A DNA stretch of 14,724 nt from Flavobacteriales bacterium UBA7878 (GCA_002501205.1 DLRW01000027.1:1-14724), one strand, 5' to 3'. Numbered from the stretch's first letter, positions 1 through 7,295 are shown. Notes: generated by a model not told the origin, from the letters alone. Program-made: numbers and translations.

Positions 1-1
1 T

Positions 2-385
2 AAGTTGCTCAGCTATGGCCTCTTTCCAGAAATTGCAGATACCTTGTTATCCGAATTAATTCTGGAGCGCTTTGTAGATGAAGAGCGCTTTGCCCGGGCT
101 TTTGTGCGGGGTAAGTATAAGATTAAGAAGTGGGGGCGGATCAAAATCAAACAGGCACTATATCCTCATCAGCTTAGCGCTTATGTCCTAAAAAAGGCCT
201 TTAGCGAAATTGATCCAGAGCTCTATTATCAAAACCTTATTACTCTATGCCAAAAACGATGGCCGCTCAGCAAGGGTTCCAATGACTATGTTCGCCGCAG
301 CAAGTTAATAGGCTACCTGCAACGCCAGGGTTACGAAATGGACCTTATTAGGGATGCGGTGGAAGCCGAATTGGGCCGCGACTAA
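2..385 (+). CDS. recX: RecX-family recombination regulator (5' truncated by window edge)
   Basis: RecX proteins bind RecA filaments and modulate homologous recombination and the SOS response in the cytoplasm. The visible part has the family pattern: the helical stretch RFVDEERFARAFVRGKY at about residues 22-38, then KWGRIKIKQAL, and later repeats of the same three-helix module ending in YLQRQGYEMDLIRDAV. The frame is open to the left edge (AAG at 2-4 before the TTG at 5), so the TTG is not the real start. About 30 or more N-terminal residues are missing compared with the usual 150-160 residues. It converges on the ChaN-family gene: its TAA (383-385) and that gene's TAG (382-384) overlap, leaving no room for a terminator. 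Identification rests on motif recognition and is fairly secure. Confidence 0.85.
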   Translation, partial: KLLSYGLFPEIADTLLSELILERFVDEERFARAFVRGKYKIKKWGRIKIKQALYPHQLSAYVLKKAFSEIDPELYYQNLITLCQKRWPLSKGSNDYVRRSKLIGYLQRQGYEMDLIRDAVEAELGRD

Positions 386-1233
386 TAACTGCTGGTTACC
401 TGACCGTCGATTAGTAAAGTGAAATCTGCATGACCGGCATTGGCACTGTCCAATTCATTCACATTATCCTGTAGCTGGGTGCTGATGGTCATGATCTTTA
501 AATCCTCTGCATACTGATTTAAATACCAACTAATGCCTTCAAAATCCTTGGAGTGGTAATCACCATTGTAATGGATGAAAATACCGTCTTTAGGCAGGTT
601 TAAAACGATGAAATGCGCCATGGTAGCATCTTTAATTGCTTGGGCTTTAGGAAGGTTTTCACCACCGTGGCCCCCCATCATTTCGAGCATAGCCTTATAG
701 CCGGGAAGTTCGCCATCATAGTCGATGGGCAAGGGAGCAATCCAGTTTTTCACACTGTCTGACAGGGTATCCAAACTTACCAATCCTTGCTTAAATACCT
801 GGCGGGCATAAGGGCGAGGGATATTGGTAGCGATAAAAGGCAGTTGATGACTTTTCGCGAAATCAACTAAACCTTTGTAATCCGTTTTGTAATTGTTCCA
901 AAGACGAGCCAGGCTGTCGAGTCCTTTGCTGTCAATGCTATCTTGGAGATATAGATTTAAGGGTTCTTGGTTATCGGCTTCAAACATCTCAGCACCTAAA
1001 ACCATATTGGAGTCTTGCTGATGCAAACTTTGGGTAAGCTCAAATTGCAACCAGTGACAGATAGGGTTGTTATGCAATTCACCAAAGAGGATTACATCGG
1101 CTTCAGCCATAGAAGCCGTCATTTCTGTAAAGCTTACTTTATCGCCATCCGCATTGTAGATTTGATAAGCTTGTAAATTTTGCGCTTGCAAGCTGAAGTT
1201 CAGAAGAACGAAAGTCAGGACTAAAATCCTCAT
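382..1233 (-). CDS. ChaN/Tiki-superfamily secreted protein
   Basis: This is a ChaN-like (DUF399, haem-binding uptake Tiki superfamily) exported protein of about 283 residues. The start at 1233 gives a standard signal peptide (MRILVLTFVLLNFSLQAQ, cut after AQ). A TTG three codons upstream is possible but less likely, because the 1233 ATG overlaps the upstream gene's TGA in an ATGA arrangement typical of coupled translation. Family marks are FGELH at 50-54 (the GExH metal-site motif), AEMFE at 81-85, NGDYHSKDFEGI near 223-234 and a C-terminal GQVTSSY. Campylobacter ChaN binds haem and is a lipoprotein; here no lipobox cysteine is seen, so the protein is probably soluble in the periplasm or secreted. 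Haem or metal binding is family inference. Its operon partner is an amidase-like secreted protein, which gives no clear functional link. Confidence 0.82.
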   Translation of the reverse strand: MRILVLTFVLLNFSLQAQNLQAYQIYNADGDKVSFTEMTASMAEADVILFGELHNNPICHWLQFELTQSLHQQDSNMVLGAEMFEADNQEPLNLYLQDSIDSKGLDSLARLWNNYKTDYKGLVDFAKSHQLPFIATNIPRPYARQVFKQGLVSLDTLSDSVKNWIAPLPIDYDGELPGYKAMLEMMGGHGGENLPKAQAIKDATMAHFIVLNLPKDGIFIHYNGDYHSKDFEGISWYLNQYAEDLKIMTISTQLQDNVNELDSANAGHADFTLLIDGQVTSSY

Positions 1234-2504
1234 TGTATCCAAAATTTAAAGGTTTGGCGATGGCCTTCATGCTGAAGGCTTAAAAAGTAAATACCGGCGG
1301 CAAGGTCGGAAACATCAAGGCTATTTTCATTGATGTTTTGGATTAATACGGAACGACCCGAAAGGTCTCTGATTTCCGGTTGAGTCCAAAGTCCGTCTCC
1401 TTCCCAATGTAATATCTCGGTTGCAGGATTGGGGAATAGCTTTAAGCTTTGATCGATGGTGTAATCCTTTTGACTAAGCATGCAGGCATTTTGACTTAAG
1501 GCCAGAGCCAGGGAATCCAGTTTATCGTAAAGTACCTGTCCCGGACAAACAGTTCCTTTGGGGCAGCCTACCGAGGCGCTGTTTCCATCGCGATGCCCTG
1601 AAATATGGCGAAGCATTAATTGCGAGCTGGTATGCACACTGCTGTCAGCCAGGTTAATGGAATTTTGGCAGCCTTCGTATAAGAGTATTTCAGCCAATGA
1701 TTGCAATGCTGCAGATTGAACTGGATTAGTACGGTAATCACCAATTACACAAAAGCCGAGGGTTCCAGAATTCATACAGCTGAAATGAGCTCCAGAATGA
1801 CCGCTTCCACGGCCTTCGTAAACCACACCATTGGGGTCTATCAACCAGTTGTAGCCGATATCGCTCCAGCCATTGGTATTAACATGTAAATCCCAGTAAT
1901 AGGCGACTACGTATTGATAATCTGTAGCGTTCGTGAATCCAGCTGAGTGATGCACTATTAAGTGCGTAGGAGTGGTATTGTCGTAGGTAGGGGGAGGGCA
2001 AGTACCATCGGGGCACCAGCAATTTCGATCGCATACCGGAGGACGAGGACAAGAGCAGCTTTCCGGGTCTGAGATTGAGCTGAAATCTAATTGAAGATCT
2101 TGATTATTTTCTTTGGGAGCAGTGAAAAATCGCATCACCAGATCCGATTGAGGTAGATCCGAACTATGAATTTCCCAGGCCAGGATTTGCTCTTCAAAAG
2201 GGTTTAGAACAAAAGTTTGTCGATCCTGAATGTCCTCTTCGTTGTGTTGGTCATCCATAGCTTGCCATTCCTGCCAACCATCTTTGGTTTTAAATCGGAT
2301 GTCGAGCTCAAAAGGATTTTTTGCGAAGCTGTAGGCTGAAATGCCCAGGAAAGCATAATTGCCATTGGTCCATTCGAAGCTGTCTGAATAGAATACTTCT
2401 CGGGCAACTTCATGGAAATTAGAGGGCTTTAATTTTAAGGAATGGCTTTCTTGGGCCAATAATCCCCATATAGGAAGGAAGAGCAATAGCAGGGTTTTCT
2501 TCAT
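1230..2504 (-). CDS. Secreted PGRP/N-acetylmuramoyl-L-alanine amidase-like protein with T9SS sorting domain
   Basis: Predicted Zn-dependent amidase that would cleave the MurNAc-L-Ala bond of peptidoglycan, exported by Sec and then T9SS. Of 424 residues, 1-18 form the signal peptide (MKKTLLLLFLPIWGLLAQ). Residues 20-145 are a beta-rich N domain of unknown role. Residues 150-169 are a linker with six cysteines. Residues about 178-340 are the amidase_2/PGRP domain. Zn ligands expected from T7 lysozyme are visible: H185 (IVHHSAG), H304 (SGHRDG) and C320 (VCPG); Y218 (GYNW) fits the catalytic tyrosine. Residues 355-424 are a type A sorting domain (LFPNPATEIL ... AGIYFLSL). The frame extends 46 codons further upstream, but that stretch lacks signal-peptide character and runs back across the terminator, so ATG 2504 is chosen. 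It is coupled to the ChaN-like gene by ATGA. It could feed on, or defend against, other bacteria's walls. Confidence 0.88.
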   Translation of the reverse strand: MKKTLLLLFLPIWGLLAQESHSLKLKPSNFHEVAREVFYSDSFEWTNGNYAFLGISAYSFAKNPFELDIRFKTKDGWQEWQAMDDQHNEEDIQDRQTFVLNPFEEQILAWEIHSSDLPQSDLVMRFFTAPKENNQDLQLDFSSISDPESCSCPRPPVCDRNCWCPDGTCPPPTYDNTTPTHLIVHHSAGFTNATDYQYVVAYYWDLHVNTNGWSDIGYNWLIDPNGVVYEGRGSGHSGAHFSCMNSGTLGFCVIGDYRTNPVQSAALQSLAEILLYEGCQNSINLADSSVHTSSQLMLRHISGHRDGNSASVGCPKGTVCPGQVLYDKLDSLALALSQNACMLSQKDYTIDQSLKLFPNPATEILHWEGDGLWTQPEIRDLSGRSVLIQNINENSLDVSDLAAGIYFLSLQHEGHRQTFKFWIQ

Positions 2505-2524
2505 GCTACGAAGGTACGCTAATG

Positions 2525-2565
2525 CTAAAAATAGAATCGCCCCGAATTTACATTCGAGGCGACTC
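2525..2565 (-). terminator. Intrinsic terminator of the sqr operon
   Basis: On the minus strand, 2562-2537 form an 11-bp stem (one G-U pair) closed by a GTAA tetraloop, followed by TTCTATTTTTAG. It lies about 25 bases after the dsrE2-like stop codon and ends about 20 bases before the amidase ATG. It therefore separates the sulfur operon from the amidase-chaN pair, which must have its own promoter in the short space left. Confidence 0.8.
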
Positions 2566-2586
2566 CGATGAAACCCACAATTTGCT

Positions 2587-3099
2587 CTAAATGAACAACA
2601 AATGTGTATTTTCTCCCTGGGCGCGGTTGTAGAAGTCTCCAACAGTAATCACATCAGAAATTTCGTCTACTAGATCTTCGCGTTCAAGGTGGAACATGTC
2701 CATCGCGAGTTTACAAGCCCAGAGTTTAGCTCCAGAGGCTTCCAGTATTTCGATGAACTCACCCACCGGAGGAATGTCCAATTTTTCCATTTCCTTCTTC
2801 ATCATATTGGTGGCAAAGGATTCCATTCCGGGTAAACCCCCTAAAAGGGTAGGGATGTGCATGGCGGGGTTTCCGACGGTGGCCACATGCAGATGTTCCA
2901 GTTTTTTCTTCTGTACGGCTTCAAGGCCGAAGAATGTGAAGAAAATTTCTGCTTCGATACCTTCCATACGGGCGCCGTTGGCCAGGATGAAGCAGGCGTA
3001 TACGTTGTCGATGGTCGCCTTAGAAAGGATGAGCATCATTTTTTTAACGCGGGCATCTTTGTTTACTTCCGCGGGATTATCCATTGTCTTGGGGTCCAT
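2587..3099 (-). CDS. DsrE/DsrF/DrsH-like sulfur-carrier family protein (DsrE2 type)
   Basis: A 170-residue protein of the DsrE superfamily, whose members carry sulfur as a cysteine persulfide during sulfur oxidation or thiolation. After a charged N-terminus (1-18) comes the family core MMLILSKATIDNVYACFILA (21-40). GNPAMHIPTLLGGLPGME (76-93) follows, and then GAKLWACKLAMDMF (123-136), where C129 matches the conserved persulfide-accepting cysteine; C36 is the only other cysteine. These features match the DsrE2-like proteins found beside sulfide:quinone oxidoreductases. It is the last gene of the sqr operon, 12 bp after the TusE/DsrC-like gene, with an intrinsic terminator just downstream. The likely role is to receive sulfane sulfur from SQR and exchange it with the TusE-like partner, which is inference from context. 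An internal Met at residue 6 is an alternative start. Confidence 0.83.
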   Translation of the reverse strand: MDPKTMDNPAEVNKDARVKKMMLILSKATIDNVYACFILANGARMEGIEAEIFFTFFGLEAVQKKKLEHLHVATVGNPAMHIPTLLGGLPGMESFATNMMKKEMEKLDIPPVGEFIEILEASGAKLWACKLAMDMFHLEREDLVDEISDVITVGDFYNRAQGENTHLLFI

Positions 3100-3111
3100 G
3101 ATCTTTCGTTT

Positions 3112-3420
3112 TTAAATGCAACTTGCTGGTTTAGGAATTCCGGCGATGCGGCTGGCTTTTTTAAGCGGTCCACCGGGGAACAAAGCATAAAATTGCTTGA
3201 TGTCTACTACCCCGCTTTTTCCCACCTTACGAATGCTTAGTGGTACTTCGTTGCGATATTGTTCTTGTAAGTACTCCAATACGGGCCAGTGTCCGTCGGT
3301 GAGTTCTATGCCCTCTTCCTGGGCGATCTGGGCGGCTACCTCTTTGTTCCATTGATTTAAATCGGTGAGGTATCCTTCGTTGTTGAGGTCAATGATTTGA
3401 CCGGCAATTGTGGCTTCCAT
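3112..3420 (-). CDS. TusE/DsrC-family sulfur relay protein
   Basis: A 102-residue DsrC/TusE-family protein. These small cytoplasmic proteins carry sulfur on a penultimate cysteine at a flexible C-terminal arm. Family marks are the start AGQIIDLNNEGYL (6-18), TDGHWPVLEYLQ (41-52), LFPGGPLKKASRIAGIPKP (80-98) and the terminal SCI, with C101 being CysA. The second cysteine of true DsrC, eleven positions upstream, is replaced by S90. The protein therefore resembles E. coli TusE, which has Thr there, and is unlikely to form the DsrC trisulfide used in dissimilatory sulfite reduction. It lies 11 bp after sqr and 12 bp before the dsrE2-like gene. Lack of other tus genes nearby and the sqr context point to sulfide oxidation more than tRNA thiolation, but either is possible. 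Confidence 0.85.
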   Translation of the reverse strand: MEATIAGQIIDLNNEGYLTDLNQWNKEVAAQIAQEEGIELTDGHWPVLEYLQEQYRNEVPLSIRKVGKSGVVDIKQFYALFPGGPLKKASRIAGIPKPASCI

Positions 3421-3431
3421 GGCTTTTGTTT

Positions 3432-4676
3432 TTAAACGTTTGCTTCTTCAAAGTTTTTACCGGCTTCGTTCATTTTAGAGCTAACAAAGGGGATATGCTT
3501 GCCGGTAATCAGCATATTCCAGTAAATCCATTTAAAGGCCATCTTGCCCATGTGATTCATGCGGCTCTCTTTGAGGAGATTTAAAGGACCTACACCAGGA
3601 ATGGGGAAGGTGCCGCTTACGGGCTGATGGGTATAATTAAAGTCAATTAAGAGGGCTTTACCATGACCGGTTTCTACAAAGCAGTTGGCGTGGCCATCGA
3701 ATTCATCAAGCAATTCCTTGCCATTGATATAGCGCATTATATTTTCGAGAAGGATTTCACCTTCAAAGTGTGCTACAGACCCGGCTTTAGAGGCAGGTAA
3801 ATTGGTAGCATCGCCAATCACAAAGATGTTCTCCTTAGCCTTGCTTTGCAGGGTGCCTTTGTGAGTAGGGATAAAGTTGAGTTCATCACCCAGACCACTG
3901 CGTTCTACATAATCTGCACCTTTATTGGTGGGGATGGTTACCAAGAGATCATAACTTACTTCCTTGCCTTCGTAATCGGTAATTACTTTTCTTTCACCAT
4001 CCAAGCTCATGATATTGAAGTTGGGAACTACCTCGATACCTTTTTCTTCCAGTAGGTGACCTAAATGGGCACTGGCTACCGGTTTGGTAAAGGCGCCATC
4101 CATAGGCGTTACAAATGAGATTTTCACTTTGTCGCGAATACCTCTTTGTTCGAAATAGGCATCAGCCAGGAAAGTGAATTCAAGGGGAGCAACCGGGCAT
4201 TTAATAGGCATTTCGGTAATGTGCACGGCTAAATGTCCACCTTTCCAATTTTCCAGTTTTTTATGGAGTTTCACAGCACCATCCAGGGTGTAAAAGTCGA
4301 ATACAGACTTATGCCAGTGATCGCCCATCATTCCGTCAATTTCTTCTGGAGCAATGTCGGTACCGGTGGCAATGATTAAAACATCGTAGTCTAATACCCG
4401 GCTGTCTTCAAGGTAAACCCGATTATGTTCGGCATCTACTTTTAAGATACTTTGTTGGATGTATTCAGCCCGTTCGGGAATAAACTGCTGAATAGGTTTG
4501 ATGATATCTTCTTCTTTATAAGTCCCAAAGGGAATAAAAAGATATCCGGGTTGGTAGTGGTGAATCTTGCGTTGATCTACAATGCGGATTCTCCAGTCGT
4601 TTGGAAGGCGTTTGGCCAGATGATTACTCATCATGGTTCCGGCAGTTCCTGCGCCTAAAATCACTAAATCTTTCAT
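3432..4676 (-). CDS. sqr: Sulfide:quinone oxidoreductase family flavoprotein
   Basis: A 414-residue FAD enzyme of the SQR/flavocytochrome c sulfide dehydrogenase family. It oxidises sulfide to sulfane sulfur or polysulfide and passes electrons to membrane quinone. FAD motif 1 is LGAGTAG (7-13), the ATG motif is IIATGTD (101-107), and motif 2 is NIFVIGDATNLPASKAGSVA (283-302). Two cysteines exist in the whole protein, C160 (MPIKCPVAP) and C332 (ANCFVETG), matching the redox pair that holds the polysulfur bridge; the third cysteine of some SQR types is absent. The C-terminal stretch KMAFKWIYWNMLITGK (378-393) suits an amphipathic membrane anchor. It is the first gene of an operon with TusE/DsrC-like and DsrE2-like genes, and a 14-bp palindrome lies 15 bp upstream of its ATG. 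I do not assign an SQR subtype. Confidence 0.88.
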   Translation of the reverse strand: MKDLVILGAGTAGTMMSNHLAKRLPNDWRIRIVDQRKIHHYQPGYLFIPFGTYKEEDIIKPIQQFIPERAEYIQQSILKVDAEHNRVYLEDSRVLDYDVLIIATGTDIAPEEIDGMMGDHWHKSVFDFYTLDGAVKLHKKLENWKGGHLAVHITEMPIKCPVAPLEFTFLADAYFEQRGIRDKVKISFVTPMDGAFTKPVASAHLGHLLEEKGIEVVPNFNIMSLDGERKVITDYEGKEVSYDLLVTIPTNKGADYVERSGLGDELNFIPTHKGTLQSKAKENIFVIGDATNLPASKAGSVAHFEGEILLENIMRYINGKELLDEFDGHANCFVETGHGKALLIDFNYTHQPVSGTFPIPGVGPLNLLKESRMNHMGKMAFKWIYWNMLITGKHIPFVSSKMNEAGKNFEEANV

Positions 4677-4691
4677 GGCTTATGGGTTTCA

Positions 4692-4705
4692 TTTACTTCA
4701 GTAAA
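4692..4705. promoter_or_regulatory. Palindrome TTTACT-TC-AGTAAA upstream of sqr
   Basis: A perfect 6+6 inverted repeat with a 2-base centre lies 15 bases before the sqr ATG, between sqr (minus) and the CBM9-like gene (plus). Its place fits an operator for a dimeric repressor or, less likely, a weak leader hairpin. No regulator gene is adjacent, so the binding protein is unknown. A 14-bp AT-rich palindrome can also occur by chance. Confidence 0.3.
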
Positions 4706-4885
4706 GGTCCCCAGAACTAGGAGGAAAAAGTATGATAAAAGTTAGCTTTAGGCCTTTGGTGACTTTAGTAACATTAGCGCGTTAACTTGTTTATTGTTGC
4801 GGAAAACGATTCAATTACAGAGCTTTAGCAAGAAATTGTGGTTCTCCTAATTGTTGGGAAATTATCTTAGGCAAAACTCTTTTTT

Positions 4886-5728
4886 ATGCGAAGAATACTA
4901 CTCCTATTTCTAGGGCTTATTTCGAGCACTATCCTGGCTCAAAATGTAATCTACCCTCGTGTGTACAATGCCGTGCAAATAGACGGTCATTTAAGTGCCG
5001 GCGAATGGGATTTGCAAGATTATGTGGGAATTGATATTACACCCAATGTTTATTCCAAGGCCTATTACCAATATGACGATCAGTATTTGTATTTCGCTTT
5101 CACTGATCATTTAGGCCCACAATTTCGTTTTCCAGAAGTGCTTTTAGATTTGAATTTGGACCGAGATACGGCTTTTGCTTCGGATGACTGGTGGTTTCAT
5201 GTTTCTGCCACTGACTGCGAATATCAAGGGGCTTATGGGGTTTATGATTCTTGTCAGGAGGTTCGTCCGAACTGGATTGGCATACCTAATGCCAATGCCG
5301 CTTTTTACCCGGATACTTTTGAAATGGCAATTCCCTGGTCTACCCTAAATTTTTACCCGCAGGCAGGAGATAGTATCGGCATTGCCTTTGTGAATACTAA
5401 TACCACATTTGAATGGTTCCATTGGCCTTTAATGGCAGATCATTATCGGCCTGATACCTGGGGTACCATGATTTTTACCAGCAGCCTGGCTAGTGAAGAA
5501 TTAAGTAATCCGTCATGGGAAATTTATCCTCAACCCGCCAGGGATCAAGTGAAAATTGAGAACTGGCTACCAGAGATGGGCGATTTAGAATTGCTGGATA
5601 TGAACGGAAGCTTGCTCAAGGTTTATCAGCAATCAGAGGGGAATACCTTGCGATTGAATTTAAGTCCGGGCATGTATTTGCTTCGTTCTAAAGGAAGTTT
5701 TCAATCACAATACCTAATTATTCACTAA
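4886..5728 (+). CDS. Secreted CBM9-like domain protein with T9SS sorting domain
   Basis: An exported 280-residue protein. Residues 1-19 are a signal peptide (MRRILLLFLGLISSTILAQ). Residues about 22-197 resemble the carbohydrate-binding family 9 / DOMON-like fold: the opening VQIDGHLSAGEWD (30-42) is the classic IDGxLxxxEW motif, followed by the YYQYDDQYLYFAF strand (60-72) and aromatic-rich strands up to DTWGTMIF (190-197). Residues 213-280 form a type A T9SS sorting domain (IYPQPARDQV ... SPGMYLLRS). No catalytic domain is present, so it probably binds sugar polymers or acts as a surface adhesin; the ligand is unknown. It is transcribed away from sqr and ends in an 11-bp convergent overlap with the downstream minus-strand gene. 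Two cysteines (111 and 123) could form a disulfide. Confidence 0.8.
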   Translation: MRRILLLFLGLISSTILAQNVIYPRVYNAVQIDGHLSAGEWDLQDYVGIDITPNVYSKAYYQYDDQYLYFAFTDHLGPQFRFPEVLLDLNLDRDTAFASDDWWFHVSATDCEYQGAYGVYDSCQEVRPNWIGIPNANAAFYPDTFEMAIPWSTLNFYPQAGDSIGIAFVNTNTTFEWFHWPLMADHYRPDTWGTMIFTSSLASEELSNPSWEIYPQPARDQVKIENWLPEMGDLELLDMNGSLLKVYQQSEGNTLRLNLSPGMYLLRSKGSFQSQYLIIH

Positions 5729-6293
5729 GCATTCTTTCACGAATCTTAAGGCCCACCATAAGGCTGAAGATCAGTGCTAAGGCGACGAAGAACCAAGAGT
5801 TGAGAAGGGTGGAACTTTGATCACTGTCGAGTTTATAGCCCGGATGTTGGCGATTGGTTTGAAAGCTAAGGTCCCATTGCGGTATATAGTGCTGGTTTTC
5901 CTGATCTTCATAGAGTTCCAGCATGCAATGATTTTCTAAGTGAGCTAATTTTCCCTTTTCGAAGAAGAGTTCAAAATGCCCCGAATGTTGATGCCCTTCC
6001 GCCGGAAGGTTATTCCATTTTAAGAAGGCTAATTCTTTATTGGACGGGTCAAAAGCCCTGATGCTATTTCGGAGGTAAAGTTCAAAGGCCTCAGCGATTA
6101 AGAGGCTGTCCTTGCTCATCATTGCTTCCGGAAAGGCCTGACTCACCGCTTTTCTGAAAGTCCAAGGTACCTCCGCTTCAATGCGAATAGAGGTGCTTTC
6201 AAAATAAATTGTGAAAAAGGCCCGGTCCGCATCATGCGCCCGGGCCCTGGGGATTCCCAAGAGAACTAGTGCTATTAGAAGGAGGGCTTTCAT
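5718..6293 (-). CDS. Unrecognised periplasmic protein with probable N-terminal His and C-terminal membrane anchor
   Basis: A 191-residue protein I cannot place in a named family. Residues 1-19 are a signal peptide ending in ARA, so the mature chain would begin with His20 (HDADRAFFTIY). A periplasmic domain follows, with a His-rich stretch EGHQHSGHFEL (about 99-109), further histidines and a single cysteine (LENHCML). Residues about 164-182 are a transmembrane helix (SWFFVALALIFSLMVGLK) with a short basic cytoplasmic tail. It directly follows the YHYH-domain lipoprotein with no gap (TAGATG), so the two are surely co-translated. Mature N-terminal histidine plus internal histidines recalls copper-binding His-brace proteins, but this is only suggestive. 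The 3' end overlaps the convergent CBM9-like gene by 11 bp. Confidence 0.72.
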   Translation of the reverse strand: MKALLLIALVLLGIPRARAHDADRAFFTIYFESTSIRIEAEVPWTFRKAVSQAFPEAMMSKDSLLIAEAFELYLRNSIRAFDPSNKELAFLKWNNLPAEGHQHSGHFELFFEKGKLAHLENHCMLELYEDQENQHYIPQWDLSFQTNRQHPGYKLDSDQSSTLLNSWFFVALALIFSLMVGLKIRERMLSE

Positions 6294-7238
6294 CTAAAAA
6301 CCAAAACTACTGGAAGGACTTCCTTTTAAATAGCGGGGGATAGCCGGGAATTCATCTGTTATTACATAGTAGTAAATGCCATCAGGATATTCGGGAGTAA
6401 TACCATAGCGTCCATTTGCTTCATCCAAGCTGCCCAGGCCATCTATGTACTCATAATCATTACTGTATACTCCGGTATAGGCTCCGCAGGGTGCAGATTC
6501 GCCATCGCCAGGACGTTGACCGGATTTTAAACGATAGCTGGATTGCATGGCTACTACTGCTGAAGTGCTGTCATTTGCATCACTATAGGCATATTTATAG
6601 TAAACCGGAAAACCATCGGCTGCAAAGCCAATTTGTTTCATTTCGGTAGGGCTAAGGTTTAAATCATCCAGATAGAGCTGAGGCTTACCATGGTAGTGAT
6701 ATTGACCACTGGGTTGAACATGGGCATTATTACAGTCGAGTCCAATGGATACATTCAAAGCCTCGAGGTTCCATTCCCAATTTACATCGGGACTCATTAT
6801 TCCTTCATGGGGCCAGGGCTCGGCAGCAACGGGGTCTAGTTCTACACCATTGAATAGAATTCCGAAACGATATTGCGGGCCATTAGGTCCCAGGCAGGCC
6901 ACCATAGATCCACTAAGCTGTGGATTTTGAGTAATGGTATAGGATTCACTTTGAGGCGATACCGCATTGGGATTTAAAGCACCGGGCACTTGACCAAAAA
7001 GACCAACCTTATGATCGGGGATGCTATTGGCAGAAATTAGCCAGTTTCCATTGGAACTGCTAATGCTTATTTGACTGCTATAGCTAAGGCTTTGATCGCA
7101 ATCACCACGACTATCATCAAATTCGATATCAGAAGTGCAATTGGAATTATTGTTTGCGGTGCTGTCATCATCTTCAGAGCATGCAGAAAGCAGCAGGAAA
7201 AGACTCAGGAGGGTGCTAAATAGTTTGATTTGGCTCAT
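6294..7238 (-). CDS. YHYH-domain lipoprotein
   Basis: A 314-residue exported lipoprotein. The start at ATG 7238 gives MSQIKLFSTLLSLFLLLSAC with the lipobox cysteine at 20, then an acidic, Asn/Ser-rich linker (SEDDDSTANNNSN). A TTG 11 codons upstream would weaken the signal peptide and is rejected. The YHYH domain covers about 105-305: NAHVQPSGQYHYHG (171-184, YHYH at 180-183), GFAADGFPVYYKYAYSD (204-220), and the C-terminal motif NGRYGITPEYPDGIYYY with EFPAIPRY. The YHYH family (PF14240) has no settled function; the invariant histidines suggest metal binding. An acidic residue after the lipid cysteine (C-S-E-D-D-D) resembles the Bacteroidota surface-export signal, so it may face outward. It forms a two-gene operon with the downstream anchored His protein. 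Confidence 0.85.
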   Translation of the reverse strand: MSQIKLFSTLLSLFLLLSACSEDDDSTANNNSNCTSDIEFDDSRGDCDQSLSYSSQISISSSNGNWLISANSIPDHKVGLFGQVPGALNPNAVSPQSESYTITQNPQLSGSMVACLGPNGPQYRFGILFNGVELDPVAAEPWPHEGIMSPDVNWEWNLEALNVSIGLDCNNAHVQPSGQYHYHGKPQLYLDDLNLSPTEMKQIGFAADGFPVYYKYAYSDANDSTSAVVAMQSSYRLKSGQRPGDGESAPCGAYTGVYSNDYEYIDGLGSLDEANGRYGITPEYPDGIYYYVITDEFPAIPRYLKGSPSSSFGF

Positions 7239-7295
7239 AGTATTGCTTATATGCCCTATAGGACTAAGCAAATGCCAAGAGGTTTAATCGGAGGG

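Noticed and set aside
5..385. TTG at 5 as the recX start
   Set aside because: The frame is open upstream to the window edge and the family needs more N-terminal sequence, so this is a truncated gene, not a short one.
2505..2642. 46-codon N-terminal extension of the amidase
   Set aside because: It crosses the intrinsic terminator and the dsrE2-like stop, is rich in Cys and Arg, and would bury the signal peptide.
2696..3240. Plus-strand open frames opposite the dsrE2-like and TusE-like genes
   Set aside because: They mirror well-supported genes, have no recognisable domains and no start signals.
3112..3420. True DsrC of dissimilatory sulfite reduction
   Set aside because: Ser replaces the second C-terminal cysteine and no dsrAB or dsrMKJOP genes are near.
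4677..4885. tRNA or riboswitch in the sqr/CBM9 divergent gap
   Set aside because: No cloverleaf, no conserved riboswitch core; only promoter-like AT-rich sequence and one palindrome.
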